A DNA stretch of 64,000 nt from Hydractinia symbiolongicarpus (lineage: Eukaryota; Cnidaria; Hydrozoa; Anthoathecata; Hydractiniidae). The translations under genes and the position numbers were made by a program. Within the stretch, counting starts at the first letter, position 1, and each line of letters opens with the position of its first letter. The stretch covers positions 22,818,001 to 22,882,000 of the forward strand of contig NC_079876.1 of assembly GCF_029227915.1 (NCBI RefSeq), written 5' to 3'. Positions 41,907 to 54,299 of this stretch are shown piece by piece. The notes below the pieces were generated by a model. That model did no database searches. It was not told where the DNA came from and saw only the letters and a program-made list of their open reading frames with translations.

Positions 41907-42650
41907 TCTCTTATAATAATACAGAGACTGTGTCTGTTTGTAACAGGCAAAGTCGACGTGTTCATTTTTCTTTGAAGTAACCAAAAAAGATATGTCTAAT
42001 ATATTAAATTTTCTGACGTTACTGCGCGACGTCAATAACACTACTTTAACGCCAATATCCTATATTAAATTAATGAAGCCATTACAGTGCACCTAAAACT
42101 TTGAGGCCAAATATCTTGGAGACGAGGTAGTGACGTCAATGAATTTTCACCGCGTGGGTAACTAGGATCACTTAGGACCAATTTGGGTAAGTTTCCTAAA
42201 TATGGGTCCCCAAATCCGTTTTGGAGTGGACGGGTTGATGACGTCATCAAAAAACCTTTAAACCTTAATATCTCTTCAACTGTTTCTCAAAAGTACTTGA
42301 TCTTATACATTTTCTTGATTAGCGTTTCAAGATCTATATGATGAATGCAACGGGTGTACGAATTTTTGAGGAATTTTTTTTTGAAACTTTTGGTAGGGAC
42401 TTTGCTGACGTCAGCAAAATTTTTAAACCCTTCTATCTCCTTAGGCGTTTGTCAAAAACATACGATACTATACATTATTTTGATCAGCGTTTTCAACCTC
42501 TACACATTACAGACAACAAAAAATGACTAAATTTCATCAATTTTCTTTTTGGATATACACTGCTGACGTCAGCAAAAACTCTAAAGTAACCTATATTTCC
42601 ATTGTTCTTCTGCGCCTTAGTGGATTTTTCTACGGGGCTTTATCGACTAG
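41907..42650 (+). mobile_element. Helitron-like unit inside BEL/Pao integrase, unit 2
   Basis: Starts TCTTATAATAATACAGAGAC directly after the CTAG of unit 1 and ends GTGGATTTTTCTACGG..TCGACTAG before T. The 3' hairpin is imperfect. Confidence 0.65.
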
Positions 42651-44060
42651 TTTATGTATAATTGAACGAACTAATGAACGTGCCTTTGGTATATGATATT
42701 CAGATCGAATTTCTGTTAATGTCTCGCTTACTCCATTATGTCCAACTTTCTTGTGTGCATCATAAATTATTAATTTTGCAAGATAATGTTTACTTGGTAT
42801 TAATATTGGGTATTTTGCTGACTCAGGAATTGGGGCATTCCCCATTCTCAACTTATATCTATATACACCATCTCTCTCCAAAATATTGATATTCAGCATA
42901 CGAAAAAGTTTTAAGATTAACAACAAATAAATTAACTAAGGCTGTTAATCTTGATAGTTTTGTTAAACACCTAAATTTTTCAATTTTATTGATGTTGGTA
43001 AAATTAACATCATTATTTACACTATCAAAGGGTGACGCTTAAATTTGCACCATTACCACAACTAACATCTACATCTTCTTCAGTATTATTATTTATTAAA
43101 CATGTAAATGAATCTCCAACAGATAGAAACGGCCACTCGCTTTCTTGTAGAGTCAGAAATGGAGGACTGTTCATCCACATATAATTTTCCAATAAAATAA
43201 TAGGTGTAGAACCTCGAGATATAGATTGTCCTTCGATTTAATTAAATGCCAACAATTCACATTCAAATTTTATCTAATTTCCAACACTCTATTTTCTACG
43301 AAGACTGGATACTTCTTCTCACAATTTATTATCCAAGAACACGCCACATTGGAGTCCGTCCATGCAAACACACTGGATATTTCAAATATTGTTGCAAAAA
43401 ATTCTTCTATTTTTGTTAGTAATCGAGACAATAATAAAGTTCCAAGTAACTCTAGTTTCGGTATCGTCAATTTTTTTAAGTGGACTCACTCTTGAACTTG
43501 CTGTAACTAACGCAATTTTAATCAACCCTGATTTGTTTACAAATCGTAAATAAACACAACAACCATAACATTTTTCAGAAGCGTCTGAAAATCCACGTAA
43601 CTCTACTTTCACAAAGTGGTCATTTCTGTCTGTAAAACAATAGTTTCTGTCAAACTTAGTCTCATCAATTCCATATAAATTTTGTAATAAATCTTTCCAT
43701 TCTGTTAATAAGTCACCAGTTAGCTTCTCATTCCAATCAATTTTGATTGCGCAAGATATGTGAAAAACACTTTAAATTTTACTACAACTGGGTTGAGTAG
43801 TACTGGTGGATCATAAATAGATGATATTGCTTGCAGAGCTTCTCTTAGGATTTTCTGATTCGCTAAACACCTCTCTGACTCTTTCTCCAACTCTGAAGAA
43901 TTCGATTGAAATTTTCGCAAATTAAATGAAGCACCAGCTGAACGTTCTTTACTTTTTAAAAAAATTCAAACGTTTCATCGACATCTATTCCTCCTGAATT
44001 CAAATCATCTACATGTAACGACTGTAAAAACTTCATAACGAATTCAGCATGTGTTTCCAT
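42651..44060 (-). pseudogene. BEL/Pao Pol fragment: RT end, A17/RNase H, H2C2
   Basis: In minus-strand order: FLQSLHVDDLNSGG (reverse transcriptase catalytic box, HVDD for the usual YVDD, both Asp kept), FQSNSSELEKE, SSIYDPPVLLNPVVVKFK, GFSDASEKCYGCCVYLR and IPKLELLGTLLLSRL (peptidase A17/RNase H region), then ESEWPFL, then AHKKVGHNGVSETLTEIRSEY (integrase H2C2 zinc finger). Several stops and shifts separate the pieces. The N-terminal half of the reverse transcriptase is not found; sequence upstream of 44060 belongs to something else. Confidence 0.75.
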
Positions 44061-44089
44061 AAATTTTTTATGTGATAAATGATAGTGGC

Positions 44090-44530
44090 TGATAAAAGGA
44101 AATCCCTAATGATTTTAGGAAGTTTCGCTCATCTCCAGTCAACATTCTGAGTATCTTCAGTTACATTCACATTTTGGTAAGAGAAGTTGTCAAAATAAGA
44201 TTTTAAACAATCCTTTAAAAAGCGCACATATGCCGGACCTTCACGCGTTTGCAAGTTACCTTGCTTGTCAGTGAATTTAACAACACCAGTCGATTTAACA
44301 ATCAAATAATCGTTTGCTGTGATTTTCGATGAACAACTTGGGGTAACACATCTATTGAGAAAATTAACATTATAACTTTGAGTATTGGTACGACTTCCGC
44401 TCTTTTATATTTCTGATATTTTACAACTTTGACTCCAGAACATTCATACGATTTCATCAAAATATTCAACATTTTCAAAATCCGAAGTATAGCCATTTGA
44501 ATTAGCGATGAAATTAACTGGCATATTACA
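44090..44530 (-). other. Coding-like remnant of unknown family
   Basis: Minus-strand pieces such as ANDYLIVKSTGVVKFTDKQG and EGPAYVRFLKDCLKSYFDNF look protein-coding but are not recognised. They lie between the BEL/Pao reverse transcriptase and the transposase remnant and may belong to either. Confidence 0.3.
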
Positions 44531-44537
44531 TTTTGAA

Positions 44538-44618
44538 GCAAACTCGTCCCCAACGCTTCTTAGGTTTAAGTTTCCGTTCCAGGGAAAAAAACCTAAGAAG
44601 CGCTGGGGACGAGTTTGC
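44538..44618. mobile_element. 81-bp palindromic mini-element
   Basis: Arms GCAAACTCGTCCCCAACGCT and its complement GCGCTGGGGACGAGTTTGC, with AGGTTT/AAACCT continuing inward, form a 31-bp stem with one mismatch around about 20 bases. TTTTGAA is duplicated at 44531-44537 and 44619-44625 (8 bp, TTTTGAAG, if the next G is counted). The duplication length would fit a hAT-type mini-element, but the superfamily is not certain. Confidence 0.75.
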
Positions 44619-46606
44619 TTTTGAAGATAAAAATATACCTGGACACCATTTTATGCAAAGACTTTAAACGTAGCATCATACACTTCCCTTCTGTTTTCCT
44701 TTTAGGATCGATCCTGCTAAGATTCATCGGTTTGGCTTTATGACATTCGTAGTCTCCACCTTTCTTTTTTTTCACAACGAGTGGTGTGACAGGTGCTTGG
44801 AATGAAGCGCCGATTCTGTTTTCCACTATTGATGCGCCAGTTGACTTTCGTTTTCTGGTAAATTGACCTTGTTTTTTGCCAACATCAAGAGGTTTCTTAT
44901 ACATTGTTGATAATGATGGAGAAAACTCACGCAGTCTAGAAACATGCTCTCTCCTGCATTGTTCATCCAGACTATGCCAAGCTATAGGATTGATCTAAGA
45001 TAAGAGTCGTACATCAATTTTTATGAAGGCAGCGCTTTTACTCTCTGTTGGGAATCATTTTAATTCTAATACGTATCAAGATGTCTTGTTGATGCTCATT
45101 ACAACAGACAGAAAATACATTTGCTTACCTGAAAGTGTTTGTAATTGCTAGCAGGACGATATTTACCAGATTGATAAATAGCTCTAAGTTCTTCGGTCCG
45201 TCCCTTAGCACTTGAAATTATATCGACAATACTTAGCTTTTTGTTTCCACATTAAACTTTCAACAGTGAATGCAATGATTCGATAGCGTTGTTGTAAAAA
45301 AAGATCATCTATCCCGGCACCTTCTCTTGCTGAATAATAACAGATTCAATAAATTGTTTGGCCCGTGTTCTGGAAAACCAGTAATAAAAGTCCCAGGTAT
45401 CTCGTAGTGACTCCAACTTGACTTTGAAATCTTCTTCATCTTCAGCTGACGCCAAGCCTAACTCCCTTGCTACGCCATCATTCGTCCCGTAGATATCAGC
45501 GATAATTTTTTCTTTGTCCCTCCCATTAATTTTAGTTAACTTCTTCTTATCACGATCTGACATATGTTTAACGCACAAAAGACTCTTCAACTTTGGCATT
45601 TGAACCCTTGAAACAATGCCTTTTCTAAATCTGTTCCAAGATGTGATAGACCATGTAAATTGTTATTAGCGACGATCAATGCACTAGCAAATTGAGAGAA
45701 GGTTTCAACACTTTTTTCATGTGAAGCAGTATTGGACCGAAGAACCATGTATGTTCACCTTTATCATTTACCAATCTCAACTTCTGATAAGCAATGTCTG
45801 TGAATCACATGTCGCATACATTGAAAGTGGTGTCCATTACAAAAACCTTCTTTTCTCGCACACAAAAAAGCTCCACGTCATATAGTTGCTACTGGTCGAA
45901 AGCAGTGACCAGATACTCATTGGGAGTGAATACCAAATTTTGAATGAAGCTGGTATCGTTATTTCTCACCTCAACAACAACTCTCAGAAGCTCGTCATGT
46001 GGCATTTCTTCATCTGTTTCCATGCTGTTGTCGATGTTTGTAACGCGTTGTTGAATGTTGTACACCCAAATCTGATTATAGCTTAACAATCACATGGTAT
46101 ATTTTCTGTGCGGATATTAGGAAGTGCGCTGGCTCGAAAGTGTACTCGGAGTCGAGGCTATATTTATCACGCAAACAATTTGAAAAATCAAGAAACTGAG
46201 CATGGCTTTTCAAACCTTCTTAACTAAAAAATAAAAATAAATTTTTTGGCTTGGCTGTGTGAAAAACATACTTGTTTCGGATTGCGTGGCTGTGTTGATG
46301 ACGAGATGCAATTAAACGGACCACCCGATTCCTCAATGGCGTTGTCATGAACGATTTGTGCTCGTTCACCATTCTTCACCTTTTCAAATTTTTTTCGGTT
46401 CCCAAATAAGGCGTAGATCTTGAATTTTCTTTCTTTGAGTTTCCATGACATGATATCTGAAAATTTGGATCAGTAACTTCGTTCTCAGTCCATTTATTGA
46501 TAACTAAACAAAAATTCAAAAAGCAGCCAGTTTCGATACTTTTCACCCTGCAAACACTATTGGAAAACCCTTTTTGGGTATTGTAAACACGATAACCACG
46601 AATCAA
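44593..46606 (-). pseudogene. DDE transposase remnant (MULE-like family suspected)
   Basis: Minus-strand pieces run in order: FIRGYRVYNTQ-type start near 46606, TFIQNLVFTPNEYLVTAFDQ (46089-45889), VELFCVREKKVF then MDTTFNVCDM (first catalytic-Asp-like site, about 45840), LRLVNDKGEH, FFGPILLHMKK, then CVKHMSDRDKKKLTKINGRD and IADIYGTNDGVARELGL (45599-45309), ending in a basic tail (44904-44593). Stops break it at least three times (45886, 45810, 45690). The pattern DTTFNVCD..T..AY...RL..FFGP..LHM is one I associate with cnidarian DDE transposons; the superfamily name is a guess. Confidence 0.5.
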
Positions 46607-48600
46607 TGCGAAAATCTTTTGCTTGTCTACATATTCATCGACATATTTTTTCTGATTCTACGTTTTATAAACCAGCTTCAATACCATTCAATACCATTAT
46701 AGTAAACATAGCTGCATGGAGAAACTTTGTTTGTAGGCTCTATTATCGCCTGCTAAGATTTGATCCAAGGTAAATATGCTGTTATCAACAAGGTAAACTC
46801 CTGACGTAACAACACCTGAAGAAAAAATATTTATCGTTTTTTGCATGAAAGACATTTTTTAGGACTTGAGAATAAATAATGAAATAAAATAATTTGTTAC
46901 CTTTTGGTGGACTAGCATTTGCATCGAAGAATAGACTTTCGTCAGGTGTGTCTGCAAACAGCTTATCAAATATATGCTCAGCACTTGTTGTAGCATTTAT
47001 TGTTATCTGAGGATAAAATAACCAAAAAATAACATTAACACTAACTATTGCAAGATTAATAAAGCGATAAAAAACAAACCTTTTTGTTCTTTTTTGGGAT
47101 AAGAAAAGCAGAGGTGAACGGTGTTTGTGTAAGTATCTGTCAAAAATTGAAAGAAAATACAAGAGTATCCCCCAACCCCACCCCTCTGTGGCCCTGGAAT
47201 CGATGTTGCATAATAACATACTTATTGTTTCAGTGGATTTATTTCACTCATGCAAATACGAAGTTATTCCTGACGAAATGTGCACAATATAATATTTACA
47301 TGCGCGTTACCAAAGTCATCGCCAGCATCTGGACAATCTGACAATGGCGGAAATAGCAGTGAGTTCTGATAGCAGTCCGGCTAGAAAATCAACATTCATG
47401 ATTGAAAAAGCAACAACAAAAACAGTAAATCAAAAAATATTGTACTTACTGTCGCAAAAACTTGTTTATGATCATTTGAACTGGTGTTTGTATCGTCCAT
47501 GTTGAGGTATTTAGATCATACTTTACCCTATAAAGAAGCCAAAGAAACGTCGTAGTAATTGGTCTAACAATTTCTTCCGACAACATGCAAAGAACCCCCT
47601 AACTTTATCCAAGAAACAGCCATGTATCATGTCAATTTCTTCTCTCCATAAAATTGATGATGTAAATAAACGTACTCACATAAAAATTATTCGCATATTC
47701 CATGAGAATGTTTAACACAGTCACTGGGTAAATTTCGTAATCGCGCACTCCACAGCTTCTGATATGATGGAGGTGTCATAATCATATATTATGCATTCTG
47801 GAGCAGCAATATTGTATCTTCTTGTGGTGCTCCAAAGTTCATTTTTGTCGCAAGAAGAGTACACGACGAACGAATTTTTGATGTGACTGACATCAAGAAT
47901 CATATCCAATTCTTCAGATATGTATTTTCCTAACGGTCCAAATGGTAAACGTGTAAAAATAGAATGGATATCATCATACTGCGATAAGATTTCTGATTAG
48001 AAACGAAATAAATAAATAGACCGCCGTGGATCTACCCGTGAAGTGGTCATAAACAACCTGGTACATATCATTCATCGGTGTTTGTGAAATTAAATATTGT
48101 AACCCAAACAACAACAAAACGAACTTAAAAAAAAAAGATGGAAGAAAATGCAACTGAAACCCTTGATTATTCTTATCTTTTCTTCGTCTAGTAAGTTGGA
48201 TAACATATCGAATTCTCCATTCACTTTGACCATGTTTGCTTCAACAAGATTGCAAATTTTGAAAACAGAACACAGACACAGAAAACAGACACACGCGATT
48301 GAGGACAGTACACGTGCAGCGAGCAGCGGGGTTGCGCATGGCATTCAAATTTTGGCTGGTTTAGGGTGATTATGGCTGATTATAGCTGATTTTGGGTGGT
48401 TATGGCTGGTTTTGAGTGATTAGGGGTGATCTTGGGTAGTTCCATAGTTTAGTAATACCGAATTGTAAATCTTTTAAATGCGAAAACATATTTTTTGCAA
48501 GTAAAATATTTTGACCTCTCATTGGATAACTGATTTCGGATAGATAAACTTTTATGGATACATCCTTTGTGTTAGTTTGTACAACCAAGCTTGTTTCTTA
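46607..48600. other. Possible exons of the transposon gene, and intergenic DNA
   Basis: Minus-strand pieces such as TSAEHIFDKLFADTPDESLFF (about 46985-46910) and FVVYSSCDKNELWSTTRRY (about 47870-47810) look like exons but have no family. 48354-48440 is a degenerate repeat of TTATGGCTGATT/GGGTGGTT words. Otherwise nothing is supported. Confidence 0.35.
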
Positions 48601-48661
48601 GTGTTTTAGTTTCTTAGTGTTTTTGTGTGACAAGCACCACCAAAAGTTTTTTTATACACAT

Positions 48662-48877
48662 TTATTTTTTGTTTTTGACTTGTAAATTTAACAATGATTT
48701 AACTCCTGGGGTTATGTACGACATTTTGCTTCCACTGTTAAACAATATTCTCACTTCCATAGATTTACTTTTTAATTTATTTTTCACACAATCCGCAGGG
48801 ATGTGTATTTGGTTTAGCCTTTCTTCGTCTCGGAATAATGGACACATTGGTGAATATTTTACGCGGAGCCAATTCAT
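48662..48877 (-). pseudogene. BEL/Pao aspartic protease fragment
   Basis: A 71-residue frame with the retropepsin-like core RILFNSGSKMSYIT and LLNLQVKNKK, as in the DUF1758 protease of BEL/Pao. The usual catalytic triad D-S-G is N-S-G, so the protease would be inactive. Confidence 0.65.
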
Positions 48878-48889
48878 GTGCGAGATTAC

Positions 48890-51640
48890 ATGAGAAACTA
48901 GCCGGGACGGTAAAAATTTTATTTCTTAAGTGGGTTGACATTGATTTTTAAAAGAATATCTTAGATCTAGTGCTCATAATGTTGTATTTATTACAGTGTA
49001 GTTAAGTCTAGCTTAAGATAAACGTATTTCATATTCCTGTACAAGTTGCCGACTCACACCTTGGTGGCTAGTGTTTGAAAAAGAAACTTCAGGAACAAAA
49101 AGTTGTTTAATGGCGCGCCGTTTATTCATTTTTGTGCAAAAGGCGCATATTTCGCTTTCCGTACAATTGTTTGACTGATTTTTCTGCTATTATGAGTCTT
49201 AATCCGCCAGTGTTGGATGTTAGATGGTTACTGGTTACTTGTCGTGGATTTTAATGTATGTATTTGGTCCTTATCTTAGTCTTTCAACTATGGTTTTACA
49301 TTGATTTAATATCATTTTGGACCTTAAAACATATTAATTGCATCAATTATAAGGAACTTATAGCTAGCTAGCTAAATTAGGTGCATTTTGGAAATTCATT
49401 CTGCAGACATTGATTCTATTTTTTATTCCATTTTATTCTATTTCTAAAGGTTTCACCAGTGTTGCTAATGATTTTGTATCTCCATTATGATGATACGATC
49501 ATCTTGAAATTTGTCATTTCAGACGATTCTTCACCCCAAAAGTCTTGCCATCGACCAAATATAATTGTAAACACAAGGTTTCACTTTATTATAGACAACA
49601 ACATCATTGGTTACATCACAAATTTACCGCCAATGAAGTCCGGAATTTAGCTTTTGTTATGTTGCTGAGATTTTTCAAAAATATCAAAGGTGTCTAAGAA
49701 CCGTTACGTAAAGAGCGAAATGCGCTAAAACTATATACTTGCTTTGCCATTCCAGAAGTACACCAGGGAAAAAAGGGATACCAAACATTAAAAAAAAAAA
49801 TCAAACATTTTTGATACAAAGTCATACAAAATCAGATATTCTACCGAAATATTTCAATCCAACATATTAAAAGAACAGTTTGCTTTACCAGACCCTAACT
49901 TATAATTAAGAAAATCACGCATAAAATTAAAGAAGATAACAATGCAGCGTTTTCGAATTTAAGAATCGAATATATTTCAAACGGCAACGTAACAGATGTA
50001 AACATTGATGTAAGTTTAGGTTTTAGGTTTAGGTTTTCTAAAACGACATCAACACTGATTCACACAGTCTGTAGTGTTAAAAACAGTAACAACGGAAAAA
50101 TTACTTCTTACAGTTTATGTAAATTCTTCTCTAGGATATATACGCTGTATTTTATAAGAATAGTGTGTTTTAGTTTCAGCCTGATGTTCTTAACCTTTTT
50201 GACAAATGCTATCCTCATTATTCTCAATATGTTCTTAGCATGACTATGGCCTGAAAATATATAATGCCTCAATAAAATAAAGCATGCTATAAGTTATTAT
50301 AGCTAGCTAATTGCAATTTCTACTACATGTAACGGCTTATTGGTTGGACACAAAAAAGTTCAGTTCGTTTGATATATAATAAAAAAAGTAAACTTTTAAT
50401 CAATTTTGTGCGGCATACAAATGTTCATACTTAAAACAAATTATCGAGCTTAGACATATTCCTAGGATATTCTAAACTTCTCACCCATTTTTCAGAGTAT
50501 ATCTTGCAAAATAAGGGCTTAAAGAAAATATTTTCCGGCGCAAGACACAACAACAAACTTAATATTTAAGGAGAAATTTAGCTCTGAAAGAAACGGCTAA
50601 AATATCTGTATACACCCAAATTCATTTCTCTCCTAAATAATCTAAACAACACACCTGATTTCTTCCGCTTTCTCAGCAGGTAGCTTGCTAGCGTTCTCTG
50701 GATGAAAGTTCAATCAGTTTTTGACTTCGACTACTAAACTTCGCTTCATAAATTGGATTACAATTATTTGATACATTTTCAATCAATTCTATTTGTAATG
50801 TTATATCATCGCACATTTTTTATTTTTTTTAAAAAAGTATTTCTAACTAACAACACCAACTTCGTTCGACAATAACACTTTCTTCTTTTACATTTTAGAT
50901 TCTAATTACATTCATATTCGAATTCGATAGATTTTTTATAAAAGGAAGCAACCTCGGTCCCAGAACACAAAAATGAGGCTTACGCTAACCTTATGATGAG
51001 TAAAAATTATTTGAAATACTTTTTTCAGGATTACTTTAAAAAAGAGACAACCTTCTTTGCTTCGGTTTCATTTTTCAGTTGATAAACAACTTGTTTCCGT
51101 TAGATACGCGCGCACATTGTAAACCGGGGGTAAAATTAAATTATTCTATCTATAACGAACAACAGGGCTTTTAAAACAAAAAAACATATAAAAACATTTA
51201 AAACTAAATTAAAAATTAGTTTTAATAAAATAATAAAAAGAGTTTTATTTTTTAGTAATAAGAAAAGAGAATTAAATGTTTAAATAGTAACCCCCAGCTG
51301 TGCGTTTTTTTTAACTTGTTAAATTTTAGCGAAACGCTACGTCATAAGAAAGTGACCCGTGATTTCCGTGTCGTGGACTCACAGTTTTACTCACACAAGG
51401 GAATTAATATATAAGAAGATATACTTGTATATATAGTTAATTGTGTATTCTTTTGTTATTCATGGTTCTTGAAAACAATTTATTAAAAGAAAATAAATAA
51501 AAAATGTTACTGATATTTTTTTATAGTAAAAGTTCTTTATATACGGTGTTTTTTTAATCGACATCACCCTCTATATGCAAGTATTGCTGCTACCCCAATA
51601 GCACATTTCCACAAAAGCGTAGATAGTTGAAAATCTTCTT
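48890..51640. other. Long AT-rich stretch without recognised genes
   Basis: Separates the protease and gag pieces of the BEL/Pao element. It contains TTAGGTTTTAGG-like words near 50015-50040 and many short frames, but no family, RNA gene or terminal repeat pair was recognised. It may be another, unrecognised insertion. Confidence 0.4.
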
Positions 51641-51643
51641 GTT

Positions 51644-52689
51644 TCAACTGACAGAAGGCCAGAAAAGCCTTCTGGCAGTTGTGAATACTGAGTTCAATTG
51701 GTTGTTTGCTAAGGTAACATTTGTCCCCTTCGTTTCATCATTTTTCTCTTCCTTCTCTCTATTTTTTTCTTCCTTTTCTTTATCGAAAGAAAAACATATG
51801 CTAACATTGTGTCTTTTATTACACTTAAAACACTTCCCTTTTGAGTAATACTCTTTAACTATATGTCCTGGTTTCAAACACAATAGACAACGTTTTTCCT
51901 TCATTAAAATATCCTTTCTTGCCGATGGTTTGCTAACAGTTTTGCACTGATGTGATTTGTGTGACGATTTCTTACAAAATGCACATGGATACGGACGATT
52001 TGACGGTCGATTTGAACCTACATATAAGGAAGCACCAGTCGGAATTTTTCCCTCATCTACATCTATTGATCTCACTTTTTCCTTTGCTTCTAATTCTCTC
52101 CGTAATGCGTTTAGAACTAACGTAACATCCCATGTATCCTTTCCAAACTGACGACTAATGACAAGTTTAACATCTTGCGGTAACTTAGACATAATCACAG
52201 GTATCAACATAGCTCCATAATTTTTCTCTTCTATACCCATAGATTTCAAACTTCTAACTTGTGTGTCTATTGTATCATACAGTTTTTGTAGCTCGATCAA
52301 ATTCGACATACTATCTGCGCATTCTAAGTTCAAAAGTTTATTCATGAAACTCGATATTAAAATTTGTTCATCCCCAAATCTTTGCTTCAACATTTCTAAC
52401 GCGATGTGATAATTTGTATGTGATAGTTGTAGTCCCTTAACGGCAGTTGCCGCTTCTCCCTAACATATTAATTAAATAATTTATTTTTTCGACAGGACTC
52501 AGGCTTTCACACTTATCCACTGCACACTCGAACGAATCAAAAAACGATGTCCACTCAGTGACATCACCACTAAATTTTTTTATCTTAATTTTTGGTAAGC
52601 GTACAGAATTTTTAGTTTTCTCTGGGTTTCTACTTCTACTCTCAGATTTATTTTGTTTCTCCATAGTATTACTAACTCTCTGCATATGT
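51644..52689 (-). pseudogene. BEL/Pao Gag
   Basis: From ATG 52685: a basic start, then LPKIKIKKFSGDVTEWTSFF and KINYLINMLGR, the DUF1759-type capsid region; after one frame change near 52440, FGDEQILISSFMNKLLNLE, LPQDVKLVISRQFG, and three zinc knuckles (CAFCKKSSHKSHQC, CLLCLKPGHIVKEY, CFKCNKRHNVSIC). The second knuckle has Tyr in place of the last Cys. The final 60 residues are Lys/Glu-rich. This is the best preserved part of the element. Gag packages the retrotransposon RNA. Confidence 0.85.
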
Positions 52690-53048
52690 TTGTTGACCTA
52701 CACTTCAAATTCATCACATTTTTCTGATTCTGCGATTGCTTGTTCTTCACTAACCTGTTCACATATTTCATCATACAATTTATCATCATACAACAACAAT
52801 ATCCGATTTCATTCTTATCACCTATTCTCTCGAACTCAATTCCGATTTACTCTCATCATTTATTTCACCTTTCAAGATTGTTTCATTCTCAACTACAGCT
52901 TTTTTAATAAGATTTACTAACAAATTTCTTTTCTTTGACAATTTTTCAACACAGCCATGATTGCAATTAAATTAAACTCTTAAATAATTACTCTTTTTTA
53001 AACTTTTTATATTTATAATAATAAACGTTTTAATAATAATAACAGTTT

Positions 53049-53093
53049 CCGTCTCGGTGGACCATGTTATAAACGACCACTAATATCTCAAAT
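53049..53093 (-). promoter_or_regulatory. BEL/Pao primer-binding site and LTR edge
   Basis: On the minus strand the LTR ends GTTTATAACA and the next bases are TGGTCCACCGAGACGG. TGG complements the CCA end of tRNAs, and the position directly inside the LTR is where a primer-binding site belongs. I cannot name the tRNA. Confidence 0.5.
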
Positions 53094-53369
53094 TTTGTTT
53101 TTTTAACTAACAAGATTTATACAGAACGTAATATAAATACAAATATGTGTGTCTCGCTCATTCAGTTTTCGACACCACTCTACCTCCATACCAATACATA
53201 CCTCCATACCAATATATCAAGTTACTCCAATACTGTTGTTTTTTTCTGATCTAATTTATTGTTAGGAAGATATGAAAAGAATCCATATCTCTCACTTATT
53301 GCATTATTTAGAATACACTTTTTTCTTAAGCTGTCAGTTCTAGCAAGCCAGTACTGGCAAAACACTTCC

Positions 53370-53481
53370 CCAATTACGTAAGGCGCGTAGCGCCGCAATG
53401 TAATAGAGGTTTTATGAATATAAAATTGAAATACGATTTAATATTGGATAATCGAGCCCATTCTCGCGAATAATGGCACCC
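53370..53481. repeat. DIRS-type terminal/internal complementary sequence
   Basis: CCCCAATTACGTAAGGCGCG..GCCGCAATGTAAT recurs in inverse orientation at 58022-58110, and TACGATTTAATATTGGATA..TCGAGCCCATTCT..ATAATGGCACCCC recurs directly at 58130-58180. It is therefore the end of a DIRS-family element; the Ginger1 element is inserted right after its GCACCCC. Confidence 0.7.
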
Positions 53482-53485
53482 CCGG

Positions 53486-53680
53486 TGTCGCGGAAAATAA
53501 GTACTCCCCTAAAAAAGTACTCCCCAGTATTTATTTCCGGGAAAAAGGTACTTCCAAGTATATATTTCCCAGGAAATTGATACTCCCGGGAGTACTCTTA
53601 TCCTAGGAAATAAAGACTCCTTCGGGAAATAAGTACTTCCGGGAGTATAAATTTTTTAGGAAATAAGCACGCTTAAGACA
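53486..53680 (+). repeat. Ginger1 left terminal repeat with TACTCCC motifs
   Basis: Repeated AAGTACTCCCC/AGTACTTCC words separated by TTTCCGGGAAA or TTTCCCAGGAAA palindromes, about six times. Matches the right end in inverse orientation; probable transposase-binding array. Confidence 0.75.
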
Positions 53681-54030
53681 TGAAATAGAAATTGAGGGAA
53701 TTAATTTTCGCTTATTTGCGGGTTTTCTTTGCCAAGATTTGAACCAGCGAAGTATATTATTTCGAAAAGTTCTTGAAAATTCTTCACAAACCCCTAGGAA
53801 AATAAAAGAAACTCGTCCCAAATAGGTCAAAACCAGGAAATTAGCTCACGCAAGATGCAATTTTTCTGATTTTATTTTTTGACCGCGAAAATGGATTCCC
53901 CTTCTTAAGTCAGATTTTGTCAGACTTTTAGACCCCCCTCCCCTATGAAGGCTGCCGTCATATGTGAACGATCCCTAAGTACGAGGGTAAACTGAGCCTT
54001 GAAGTATAGTTTTGACAATAATTATGAATT

Positions 54031-54297
54031 GTTATGGAAGCTATCACGTGATGTAAAAATATTTCGAAATTTTTTTGATGACGTCGCGATTTGGGGAATT
54101 TTTGGTACTGGGAGAACAATTCGCGATAACTTTTGATTGGATGAACCGATTCGCATGAAATTTTGCACAAAGGATCTTTGTTATGAAAGCTATCACGCGA
54201 TGTAAAAATATTTCGAAATTTTTTTGATGACGTCACGATTTGAGGAAGTTTTGGTACTGGGAGAACAATTTGCGATAACTTTTGATCGAATATAAGC
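54031..54297. repeat. Tandem duplication, period 149 bp
   Basis: 54031-54179 and 54180-54297 are close copies (TATCACGTGATG / TATCACGCGATG, ATTTCGAAATTTTTTTGATG, GGTACTGGGAGAACAATT). It lies inside the Ginger1 element, 3' of the protease frame. Confidence 0.85.
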
Positions 54298-54299
54298 CG

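Larger units (their letters stand above)
40950..53093 (-). mobile_element. Dispersed BEL/Pao LTR retrotransposon with nested insertions
   Basis: Minus-strand parts lie in the correct order for one element: gag (52685-51644), aspartic protease (48877-48662), reverse transcriptase YVDD region (44050-43960), RNase H/A17 region (43920-43270), H2C2 integrase zinc finger (42926-42640), integrase C-terminal domain (41293-40990). A 29-bp sequence beginning TGTTATAAACGAC stands at both ends (40950-40978 and 53065-53093, one mismatch) and marks the LTR edges. Directly inside the right LTR, read on the minus strand, TGGTCCACCGAGACGG (53064-53049) starts with TGG and has the look of a tRNA primer-binding site. 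The left LTR is mostly deleted. Helitron-like units and a transposase remnant sit inside. Confidence 0.65.
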
